Below, one piece after another: positions 19,621 to 29,920 of a stretch of DNA of 64,000 nt. Source of the stretch: Symbiodinium natans. Its lineage: Eukaryota > Sar > Dinophyceae > Suessiales > Symbiodiniaceae. Position numbers and translations under genes: made by a program. Every line of letters begins with the position of its first letter. The first letter of the stretch is position 1. The stretch is from NCBI GenBank assembly GCA_905221605.1, contig CAJNDS010002621.1, forward strand, positions 186,001-250,000, given 5' to 3'. The notes beneath the pieces are model-generated. The model ran no database searches and was not told the origin of the DNA. It saw only the letters and a program-made list of their open reading frames with translations.

Positions 19621-21832
19621 ATGGCCGACCTCGCCCCACACCCCTTGGCCATGCTTCGTGGGTCTCAAGAAGAAAGGAAGGTCAAACGTCAGCGCCTTGA
19701 CGAGCTTGATGGCCTAACTGCCTGCCGACAGTTGGCGGTCTGTGGTCTCGATGGTTCCGAATTGCAGGTTCCTCTTGACGACAACATGACCGTGGAAGAT
19801 TTGCGCAAGAGCGTCGCAAGAAGGATCGGATTACGGACTGGTGGCATTTTTGTCTTGGCAGCTGGCGACAATGCCCTGGACGACTCCAAGCCGCTGTTGG
19901 AGCAAGTTCACGGCAATGTCATCACGTATGTGGTTCAACAGGTTGCCCTTGCCATATTCAAAGTTTAACAAACTTTTGGGTGCAAGAGGGTCCGATTTTT
20001 TCAGCGGGTTTAAGGGGCCAACCTAGGTTGGTGCAGGGCATGCAGCAGCTGCGTTTCTGCGAGCCAGTGACGGCCAACGCCTGAGCGTGATGGACGTACT
20101 TGCAAAGGACGCAATCTCTTCGTTGGAGTTTCACCGTGAGAGCAGTCTCGAGAGTGTCGAACTGCCAAAGGATTTGCAGTCCTTGAGCTTCGGATTCAAA
20201 TTCAACCAAAGCTTGGAGAATGTGGCCTTGCCTGGCAGCTTGCAGTCCTTGAGCTTCGGACACGAGTTCAACCAGAGCTTGGAGAATGTGGCCTTGCCCG
20301 GTAGCTTGCAGTCCTTGAGCTTGGGAGGCGGTTTCAACCGCAGCTTGGAGAATGTGGCCTTGCCTGGCAACTTGCAGTCCTTGAGCTTCGGGGACAGATT
20401 CAACCAGAGCTTGGAGAATGTGGCCTTGCCCGGCAGCTTGCGGTGCTTGAGCTTCGGATTCGAATTCAACCAAAGCTTGGAGAACGTGGCCTTGCCTGTC
20501 AGCTTGCAGTCCTTGAGCTTCGGAGGCGATTTCAACCAAAGCTTGGAGAACGTGGCCTTGCCTAGCAGCTTGCAGTCCCTTAGCTTCGGACGCGCTTTCA
20601 ACCAGAGCTTGGAGAACGTGGCCCTGCCTTGCAGCTTGCAGTCCTTGAGCTTCGGGTTCGATTTCAACCAGAGCTTGGAGAATGTGGCGTTGCCTAGCAG
20701 CTTGCAGTGCTTGAGCTTCGGATTCATGTTTAACCAGAGCTTGGAGAATGTGGCCTTGTCAGGCAGCTTGCAGTCCTTGAGCTTCGGACACGAGTTCAAC
20801 CAGAGCTTGGAGAACGTGGCCTTGCCCGGTAGCTTGCAGTCCTTGAGCTTCGGATTTGATTTCAACCAAAGCTTGGAGAATGTGGCCTTAACAGGCAGCT
20901 TGCAGTCCTTGAGCTTGGGAGGCGGTTTCAACCGCAGCTTGCAGAATGTGGCCTTGCCTGGCAGCTTGCAGTCCTTGAGCTTCGGGGACGAGTTCAACCA
21001 GAGCTTGGAGAATGTGGCCTTGCCTGGCAGCTTGCAGTCCTTGATCTTTGGATGGGAGTTCAACCAGAGTTTGGAGAACGTGGCCTTGCCTGGCAGCTTG
21101 CAGTCCTTGAGCTTCGGAAACGATTTCAACCAGAGTTTGGAGCATGTGGCCTTACCCGGCAGCTTGCAGTCCTTGATCTTCGGATTTTCTTTCAACCAGA
21201 GTTTGGAGAATGTGGCCTTGCCTGGCAGCTTGCAGTCCTTGAGCTTCGGATTCAAATTCAACCAAAGCTTGGAGAATGTGGCCTTGCCTGGCAGCTTGCA
21301 GTCCTTGAGCTTCGGGGACGAGTTCAACCAGAGCTTGGAGAATGTGGCCTTGCCCGGTAGCTTGCAGTCCTTGAGCTTCGGAGGCGGTTTCAACCGCAGC
21401 TTGGAGAATGTGGCCTTGCCTGGCAACTTGCAGTCCTTGAGCTTCTGGGACAGATTCAACCAGAGCTTGGAGAATGTGGCCTTGCCCGGCAGCTTGCGGT
21501 GCTTGAGCTTCGGATTCGAATTCAACCAAAGCTTGGAGAATGTGGCCTTGCCTGGCAGCTTGCAGTCCTTGAGCTTCGGACACGAGTTCAACCAGAGCTT
21601 GGAGAACGTGGCCTTGCCCGGTAGCTTGCAGTCCTTGAGCTTGGGAGGTCATTTCAACCAGAGCTTAGAGAATGTGGTTTTTCCCGGCAGCTTGCAGTCC
21701 TTGAGCTTCGGACCCGAGTTCAACCAGAGTTTGGATTTTTTGTACTTGCTGAATGGACTGGTGTGCTTTGATGGTATGTATGTACGCGTCGTTGTGTCCA
21801 ACGAAGGGCAGCGTGTTCCGGAGTGGAGTTGA
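19621..21832 (+). CDS. Gene A: ubiquitin-like domain plus tandem 22-residue leucine-rich-repeat protein
   Basis: Two exons, 19,621-19,941 and 20,027-21,832, are separated by an 85 bp GT-AG intron in phase 0; the product is 708 residues. The ATG in CACCATGG was chosen because it gives the MADLA start shared with genes B and C. Residues 20-25 are basic (KVKRQR). Residues 32-107 form a ubiquitin-like domain (LTACRQLAVCGLDG ... DVITYVVQ-type end). Exon 2 begins VGAGHAAAAFLR and then carries about 24 units of 22 residues with the core FNQSLENVALPGSLQSL, typical of BspA-type LRR_5 solenoids. The tail is GLVCFDGMYVRVVV. No signal peptide or membrane segment is visible, so a soluble solenoid is likely. 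BspA-like repeats usually serve in protein binding; the partner is unknown. Repeats 3-5 and 19-21 are nearly identical at exactly 16 units apart, a sign of unequal exchange. Confidence 0.88.
19942..20026 (+). other. Intron of gene A (85 bp, GT-AG)
   Basis: Donor CAACAG|GTTGCCC and acceptor AACCTAG|GTTGG. Removing it joins the ubiquitin-like frame to VGAGHAAAAFLR and the repeat frame in phase 0. The same model works for the homologous positions of genes B and C, although the raw frames differ there. Donor and acceptor share the word AGGTTG, a direct repeat at the intron borders. Confidence 0.8.
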
Positions 21833-23972
21833 ACAAAAACGAAAATGCCTCCGGCTTCGATTTCTCCTACCCTAAATCACAAGTTAGGGCGTAGGGTTTA
21901 GGGCGAGGCTATACCCCCCTAAACCCTAAACCCTAAACCCTAAACCCTAAACCCTAAACCCTAAACCCCCGACCCTCCACCCACTACTCCCTTCCATCCA
22001 AAGCCTCCTGAGCTGGCATCTGACATGGCCAGGACCCCAGAGCAGCTTAGGGTTTAGTTTTTAGGGTTTAGGGTTTAGGGTTTAGGGTTTCGGGCTTCGG
22101 GTTTAGGGTTTAGGGTTTAGGGTGTAGGGTTTAGGGTTTAGGGCGCCTTCAACACTCACTTTGGTGTTTTAGGACTATAAAGCTGTCGAAAGTTCAGCTC
22201 TAAGAAGCTCCTGAGCCTTCCACCTCAAACCCTAAGCCCTAAACCCTAAACCCTAAACCCTAAACCCTAAACCCTAAACCCTAAACCCTCAACCGAAGTT
22301 GGGGTTCAGAGTATGCAGAGCGAGCTTGGAAGCTTTCGGAGTGTATGGTTTAGAGGCTCAAGGTGTGGAGTTGTCTTGGCATATTTCGGGCTTGGGCTTA
22401 GGGTTAACTTACATCGCCTTTGGTTGAACTTTTAACTTTTTGGGTTTCCTTATTTAGTAGGAATATTAAAGTTTAACCTTTTTTCCCCTTGGTTATTGGA
22501 GAAGTAAGTTAAACCCTAAACAGAAAGCCTTCAGTGTCATTGAAAGTGTTGAGTTGAGCACTGAAGAACTTCGGGCCTACTTGTTGTGCAGGCCACCGAA
22601 CTATCCCAACAGCGTGTTTTTTGTAGTCGCCACCTACGAGCCATACAACAAGCCTAAACCCTGAGCCCTTAGCCCTAAACCCTAAACCCTGGGCCCTCAA
22701 CCCTAAACCCTGGAGGGCTTCTTCAGGCAAAGCCCTGCACCCAGAAGCGGCTATAGCATGGCGCCACGTACTCCAGGGATGTGCCACACGGATATCGGGC
22801 GCCCCTGTAAGCCCGAAACCCTAAACCCTAAACTACCCTAAACCCTAAACCCTAAACCCTAAACCCTAAACCCTAAACTCCCTAAACCCTAAACCCTAAG
22901 CCCTAAACCGATTAGGGTTTTCCAAGCCTTGGTCTTTTCTGGAGGCTTGCTGTGAATATGGGGCGGCGCCCTCCAAGAATACTCGTATGAGGAGTCTTCC
23001 GGTAGAGATGTAAGGCCAGTCATTCTTTTTCTGAACCCTACACCCTAAACCCTAAACCCTAAACCCTAAAAACCCTAAACCCCTCAACCCCTCAACCCCT
23101 CAGCCCCCCAAGCCACTACAAGAGCACTCCATGCACACGGCCTCAACCTCAGACTGCCAGGTGCAAGCAGGGTTCATCCACACCAGAGAGCGCTTGAGGC
23201 CCGACTGGCCCCCGTAGTTTGGAGATGCCCCCCTTGCCTTTTGGCAAGGCTTGGAAAAACTTCCAAAGTCTCCAGGAGGTCAGAGCAGCATAGGTCAGGG
23301 TTCAGGGTTCAGGGTGTAGGGTGTAGGGTGTAGGGTTTAGGTCGCTTAGGGGGGGGAGTTTGTTCAAAGAAGAAGAACAAACAAAATCAGGGAGTCTAGT
23401 TTGGTAGAACCCCTCTGCCCTAAACACGCTAAACACCAAGCCTGAAACCCGTTAAACCCTAAACCCCAAACCGAAACCCTAAACCCCAAACCCTAAACCC
23501 TAAACCCTAAACCCCAAACGCCTTTAAGCCCCTGGGCAAGCCGCAGCTTGGATCCTCTGAGGGTAGTTTCATGGGCCCTTCATTTGGTCCCTAAGGGTTT
23601 AGGGTTCAGGGTTTAGGGTTTAGGGTTTAGGGTTTAGGGTTAGTTAGATGGGCGCTTGTACCTCCTTTAAATTGTATAGGGGTATGTACGGGGTACCCTT
23701 TGAAGGGCCCGTACTGAGGGACCATGTAACTACCCTGAGAGATCCGGAAGCTCTGAAACCCTAAATCCTAAACCCTAAACCCTAAACCCTAAAAACCCTA
23801 AAAACCCTAAAACCCTAAAAACCCTAAAAACCCTAAAAAACCCTAAAAACCCTAAAAACCCTAAAAACACTAAAAACCCTAAAAACCCTAAAAACCCTAA
23901 ACCCTAAACCCTAAACCCTAAACCAAACCCTAAGCTGAACAGACCGGGAAGCGATGACAAATTGTATTGAGG
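21833..23972. other. Gene-free region downstream of gene A
   Basis: The 3' flank to about 22,048 shares the words ACCCACTACTC and CCAAAGCCTCC with the flanks of genes B and C, interrupted by a CCCTAAA array (21,921-21,968). TTTAGGG with TTTCGGG units lies at 22,049-22,143, and CCCTAAA at 22,228-22,290, 22,800-22,910, 23,036-23,080 and 23,455-23,520. An M3 element with an insert is at 23,557-23,743. 23,758-23,938 is a variant array in which CCCTAAAAA (nine bases) alternates with CCCTAAA. 22,300-22,790 is unique apart from CCCTAAA remnants; no gene seen. Confidence 0.65.
23557..23743. repeat. MITE-like element, family M3, carrying a TTTAGGG insert
   Basis: The left end GAGGGTAGTTTCATGGGCCC and right end GGACCATGTAACTACCCTGAG form an inverted repeat. 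After GGTCCCTAAGGG about 47 bp of TTTAGGG (23,597-23,643) are inserted. The family core then resumes with CTTGTACCTCCTTTAAA. The uninterrupted reference is 14,818-14,971. Confidence 0.75.
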
Positions 23973-24077
23973 TTGGGATGCGCCCCCTTATACTAACAGT
24001 CCTTAGTGGGGATTATCATGTGGGGTACTGTTATCCCTATTAAGAACTGCTAGTATAGATGGGGGGGAATATCCCAA
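23973..24077. repeat. MITE-like element, family M2 (copy 3)
   Basis: Palindrome with TTGGGATGCGCCCCCTTATA at the left and GGGGGGAATATCCCAA at the right. Inner arms TACTAACAGTCCTTA and TAAGAACTGCTAGTA show moderate divergence. Confidence 0.72.
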
Positions 24078-26518
24078 GTTGTAGGTTCTAGGGTTTAGGG
24101 TTTAGGGTTTGGGGCTAAGGGTTTGCGGTGGTTGTCAGGTTTGGGGTTTAGGTCTCAAGTCTCTTCAGTCTTGCGAGGGCTTGAAGGTTATTCTTCCTGC
24201 TCCGAGTCCTTAAACCCGAAGAAAATGTACATCCACAAAACATGTAGGTCGTAAGGCAGGATGCAAAGTGCCATTAGCACAGTCAGGCTATGGGCTCTCT
24301 TTATCCCTAAACCCTAAACCCTAAACCCTAAACCCTAAACCCTAAACCCTAAAACTTAACTTAGAGAGCTACTCATATGCTGCTCAGGATCCGCTCCGAA
24401 GGTGTTTTCGTTTCACATGCCCGAGGTCTCACAGCAGCGTAGGCGATTTCCTAAGCCAGAGACACGCCAGTTTGGTTCAGGGTTCAGGGTTTACGGTTAG
24501 GGTTTAGAGTTTAGGGTTTTGGGTTTTGGGTTTTTGGTTTAGGGTTTAGGGTTCACTGCTTCTTCGTTGAGCATCAAAGAATAAGCCCTAAAGGTCCATG
24601 AACCTATAGAGTGTATGCTTGGACTTCAAAGGGGGGTTCCCATATTAGTAGCTTTGGGACCCAAGTATGGGCTACAGAGCACCCTAAACACAAAACGGTA
24701 CATGGACCCTCAGGGAAGGGAATAGATGATATGAGAAGTTTACATTTGTTATTCACGTATCCATACATATAACGCGCTAGCGGACCCCGAGGCCCGGAAT
24801 TCCCCAAATCTTAAGCATAGGGTTTAGGGTTTAGGGTTTAGGGTTTAGGGTTTGGGGTTTAGGGTTTAGGGTTTAGGGTTTAGGGTTAGGGTTTAGGGTT
24901 TAGGGTTTAGGGTTTATGGATGCAGACGCTATCTTGCTGTGCGAGGTTATGTGCTTGAAGGGCACTGGCACTGCGCTTAGGAATCGCCGATGTACTTCTG
25001 ACCATGCCGCGAGCTGACAGCTGCAGGAAGCTTGAAAAGGGGGTTTAGGGTTTAGGGTTTAGGGTTTAGGGGGTTTAGGGGGTTTAGGGTTTAGGGGGTT
25101 TAGGGTTTAGGGGGTTTAGGGTTTAGGGGGTTTAGGGTTTAGGGGGTTCAGGGTTCAGAGGGTTTAGGGTGTAGGGTTTAGGGTGGCTGTGCAAGGCACT
25201 TGCCCTGAGCTGGTCCATAGATCCGATGCCATGGTAGCACCCATGCACTGGACCCTACTCACCCACATCAAGGCCTGACCTTGCTGACTGTTAGTTAGTA
25301 GGGAATGGGGAATGAGGTACCCTGTGTAGGGCCATAGTTTTCCCATTCCCTGCTAACCGACAGTAAGATTAAGGGCTGGCCGGGCCTTATTTTAGGGTTT
25401 AGGGTTTAGGGTTTAGGGTTAAGGGTTTCGACTAGAGGGGCATCAGAGTGGGCGATAGACTTGGATGCCGCGGCTCGCCCTAAGCAATAGTCAGAGGAAA
25501 CAGGAAATAGTAGTTGCACCGCAGGAACAGTCGAACATTTATAGCCACGACTGAACCCTAAACCCTAAACAGCAATAGTAAAGTCGGAGTGCGACTCGGA
25601 CCCCTAAAGTCAAGTTGATTTGGGGTTTTGGGGCTTAGGCCCCGCAATCCAGCTTAAGGACTCTATGACTCTACATAGAACTACCACAACAATGCTAGTG
25701 AGAGTTATTGTGCTACTGTTTCTGGCTAACAGATCATAGATCGCTGCAGTACCAGCGCAAGTACTTGTGCTGGTGCGTAAGTAGTAGGTAAGTAAGCAGG
25801 AAGTAGTGAGTGGTGAGTAGTGGGGAGAGCAATACCAGAAGTACTTGAAGCATAATAGTATCAACACAACTTGAATATCAAGTTCACGGCTTTCAGTGCT
25901 CACAACAGACCATGCTTTTAACGAGGGGCCCTCGCGTGAGGGGGGGAGCTTCAGGACTTTCGGGAGGGTAGGGTTGTAAGGCTGTAGGGTTTTAGTGGTT
26001 ATTGCTTAGGGTTTAGGGCTTATGGTTTAGGACTTAAAGAGGGGTTAAGGTGTGTAGGAGGGCTAGGGGTGTGGGCTTGGTGTGAGAAAGGTTTCCCGAG
26101 ATAGAATGGGGGCGATTCAGGGGTGGAAGCTTCACACCCCTTTGGGCCCTAAAACCCTATAAGCCCAAAACCCTCCAGGCCCTAACCCCTAAACCCTACA
26201 AGCCCCAAAGCCTACAAAGCAATAACCCCGACATCCGCAGCCCGAAGCCCTGCAGGCCCTAAGCCTCCTCATCGGAATCCCAGTACAACCTTAAACCCTA
26301 AAGCCTAAACCCTAAAGCCTAAACCCCAAACCCTAAACCCTAAACCCTAAACCCTAAACCTTGTTTCACATGAGGAGGCTTCCAAGCCCAAAGACAAGAT
26401 TGCAGCGGAGATTCGCACAACGCCGGACCTCTGGGGAGGTTTAGGGCGTAGGGTTTAGGGTTTAGGGTTTAGGGTTTAGGGTTAGGGCATTCAGTCCCTA
26501 AGTTGGGTTCAAGGTTTA

Positions 26519-26617
26519 GCCTACCCCTTGGTTCTGAGTAGGGAATCAGTGAATTAGGACCCTATTAGGGATTCTACAGGGTAGCTCATTCCTTCATTCC
26601 CTGCTAAGAACCAGCCA
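26519..26617. repeat. MITE-like palindrome, family M9
   Basis: Left TTGGTTCTGAGTAGGGAAT and right ATTCCCTGCTAAGAACCAG are inverted repeats, with GGAATCAGTGAATTAGG and CATTCCTTCATTCCC inside. Related palindromes are at 4,333-4,440 and 25,268-25,372, and a right half near 3,880-3,912. Confidence 0.65.
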
Positions 26618-29028
26618 GTCTGGATTTTTAGGGCTAGAGACAGCCCAAAACCCCTCAATTCAGGAACATACTTAAACCCTAAACCCTAAACCCTAAACCC
26701 TTAAATTGTATCGGGATCCTTCATATGATTTAAGGCATGTTTCCTTACTTAAAGGGTATGAGGGCTCGTCGAGAAGAGTGTTTTCAACTGGCTGTAGCCT
26801 TTGCTCCGCCACCTTGCAGCTTGGCCCCGCAGTGCGTGTTCACAGGACCTATAAGCCCTAAACCCTAAACCCTAAACCCTAAACCCTAAACCCTAAACCC
26901 TAAACCCTAAACCCTAAACCCTAAACCTTAAACCCAGACCTTATTGGGGCCTCGCCTCTTGCTCGTCGCCGGCTTCTAGGTTCCTAGGGTTTAGGGTTGA
27001 GTGTTCAGGGTTTAGGGCTACTGGGGCTCCTAGGTTTTGGGGGTTTGGGGTTTAGGGTTTAGGGTTTAGGGTTTAGGGTTCAGGTACGCTAGGATCCCAA
27101 AGGTGTCAGTTCGATGGGCTGGGCTCTTCTGGAGAGTTTGTTGAGTTTGCCCCCTGAGGTCTTCATCAATGGAATCTGCGCACGAATCGTGCTACAAAGT
27201 CATCATTGGGGAACCTAAACCCTAAACCCTAAACCCTAAACCCTAAACCCTAAGCTCTTCATGAATCGTTTCAGTCAGTGGCCAGCCGCCTGTAAGCAGG
27301 AGTTGCCCCGCAACGCCTGCAGCCGTGATGGATCCCGAAGTTCAGGGCTTAGGGCTTGGGGTTTAGGGTTGAGGGTTTGGGGTTTAGGGTTTAGGGTTTA
27401 GGGATTAGGGTTTAGGGTTTCGGGTTCGGGTTTTCGGTTTTAGGGTTTAGGGTTGTAAAGGCGACGCCCGCCGTACAAACGGCAGGAGACAGCGCAGTAT
27501 GACCTTGCGGGGTATGAAGAGGCTCAGGCCGGGGTTTCGTGTTTAGGGTGTAGGGTTTAGGGTTTAATTCGGGTTCAGGGTGTTGGTGCCTTTGGAGGTT
27601 GTTACCCTCAACCCTAACTCTTAAACCCTACATCCCAGCTGATCCCGATGCAGCCACATGCTCTTGAGAACCCCGAGCACAGTGTCCAACACAGCGCTTT
27701 AGGACCTAGACCCCAAACCCCAAACCCTAGGGTCTAAGGTGTAAGGATGTTAGGGCGTAGAGTCCAGGGTGTTGAGGGTGTGGGCTTTCAAGTCTTTGGT
27801 TTAGGGTTTAGGGTTTAGGGTTTAGGGTTTAGGGTTTAGGGTTTAGGGTTGAGGGTTTAGGGTTTAGGGTTTAGGGTTTAGGGTTTCGGGTTTAGGGTTG
27901 AGGGTTTAGGGCTTGCGGTAAAGAGTTTGGGGCTCATGGTGTAGGGTCCCCTCTTTCGTTTTTTTTCTGCGAATATGGCAGAACCCCTGCTAAGCAACCG
28001 GCAAAATTGGGGACGGCCCTGGTTTCGGCAAAGTTTTTTTTTTTTTTTTGTGTGTGTGTGTGTGTGTTTTCTCTTCTCTGGTTTGGAACGATATTGCTAG
28101 AACTTCACACGCAACTTCCAAGACCTTAAAGTTCAGGGCTTAGCCCTAAACCCTGAACCCTGAACCCTAAACCCTAGGGCTCACGTCGATGAGATCGGAG
28201 GTGAAGACGCTGGTTAAGGAGGCCTTCGGCCAACCGCTGCAGACCAAAGGGAGCATGATCCGGGCTGGCACCTCGGGATTCGGGTTGCGGGCTTGGGGTT
28301 TAGGGTTAAGTGTTTAGGGTTTAGGGTTTAGGGTTTAGGGTTTAGGGTTTAGTTGCTGGGGTGCATACAAAATGGCGGCCGAAATGGCGAGAAGCACATC
28401 TGTCTCTACAAGCATGACATGTTTGGGCTTCCCCTTTGGGTTTAGGGAATCGACACCCTGAAACCTAAACCCTAAGCCCTAAGCCCTAAACCCTAAACCC
28501 TAAACCCTAAACCCTAAACCCTAAACCCTAAACCCTTGGGGTTGGAGGCTTTGGGTGCAGAGCCGTAGGCACCAGGACATCACAGGAGCGCCCGCTGGTT
28601 GTTTCATGCTGCTTCACGTAGAAGAACAGAAAGTTTAGTGTTTAGGGTTTAGGGTTTAGGGTTTAGGGTTCAGGGTTTAGGTCTGCAGCTGCAGTTGCTC
28701 CACGTTAGCTATGCAACAACCACACTGCTGCTCACGTGGGCAGTTCTGCAAATGAGGGTATACGTTGTTCCTTTTCCTCCTATGACTCCAAGTGTTAATC
28801 CGTTTTAATGTAATGGTTTGACCGCTTACCGTTTTCGGTGCGCTGATGATATGGCTCCGTCTCGTAACAGGCATGGGGATTGCGTCCTATACCTCAAATA
28901 TCAGTCACATGCTTGGCCGCAAATCCATGACTACAACATGGGAGTTTCCACAATTAAATCGAAACATAGCAGAGTCCCCCGCCAAACCCAAACGCTTAAC
29001 CACCAAAAGGGACCCCTACCTTTCCGAA

Positions 29029-29153
29029 ACCATGTGGGTATGTCCCAAAATAGGGTAGCCCTTTTCTACCCCGAACTAGAATAGAATCCCTTCAAGGGAC
29101 CCCCCAAAACAGGGTACCCCTATTTTACCCCTATTTTCGAAAACCCCCATGTA
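29029..29153. repeat. MITE-like element, family M8 (copy 2)
   Basis: Begins CATGTGGGTATGTCCC and ends TTTTCGAAAACCCCCATG, with GGGTACCCCTATTTTA near the right. It is a diverged relative of 13,139-13,252. Small open frames across 28,818-29,084 enter it and are not credible genes. Confidence 0.5.
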
Positions 29154-29802
29154 GGCCCTGTAGCTCGACATGCTAGGGCTTACCAAGGTTTACCAAGGAT
29201 TAGGGTTTAGGGTTTAGGGTTTCGGGCTTGGGGTTTAGGGTTTAGGGTTTAGGGTTTAAGGGGTTGAGGCCGCCGTCGTTTCAGGGGTACTTGGGGGGAG
29301 AGGGCTTGTAGGAGGTCCGTGGTTTTGGGTGTTGGGTTGTCCGTTGTGAGGGTGCTATCCACCGAGGTCACCTTCGTAGTTGGTGGAGGCGCTTGCCCCA
29401 GACAATAGCATGAGCCTGCGGGAAGTTTCTGGCTTCATCCGGCGGGCCCTCTAAGCCCTAAACCCCAAACAGCCACAAAAAACTTAGATCACCCAAAGCC
29501 CTTAAGCCTTAGCCCCAAACCCTAAACCCTGAAGCACCGAAAGCCCTAAACCACCTAAACCCCACACTCTAAGCCCTAAACCCTAAACCCTAGACTCTAA
29601 GCCCTAAACCCTAAACCCTAAACCCTAAACCCCAAACTCTAAGCCATTCCCGATGTGGTGTTGCCCTGCACTGCCAGAAGCCCCAGAGCGGCGACCTGCA
29701 AGCCCTCAGCCAAACCCCTTTTTGGGTTTAGGGTTTAGGGTTTAGGGTTTAGGGTTTAGGGTTCAGGGTTCAGGGTTCAGGGTTTAGGGTTGGGGTGCTG
29801 AG

Positions 29803-29920
29803 TACTTGGAAGCCCCTTTTGACTTAGTAAGTTGGGTGGGTAAGGTGGGTTATGGGGATCATATGCGGGTTTCCGGGGGATACTAAGTAGACTTACTAAT
29901 GTCAAAAGAGCTTCCAAGTG
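29803..29920. repeat. MITE-like element, family M4 (intact reference copy)
   Basis: A 118 bp element with ends TACTTGGAAGCCCCTTTTGAC and GTCAAAAGAGCTTCCAAGT and inner arms ACTTAGTAAGT and ACTTACTAA. It contains no telomere-type repeat and serves as the empty-site reference for 16,493-16,729. A third copy, with decayed ends, is at 60,424-60,535. Confidence 0.8.

Noticed and set aside
20131-21652. Long minus-strand open frames (up to 486 codons) across gene A, and similar ones across genes B and C
   Set aside because: They mirror the 66 bp repeat, which happens to lack stops on the other strand. They have no ubiquitin-like domain, no splice-consistent extension and no known fold; the plus strand has the domain structure.
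28677-29084. Small frames of 65-88 codons on both strands
   Set aside because: They overlap each other and the M8 element, and show no conserved features.
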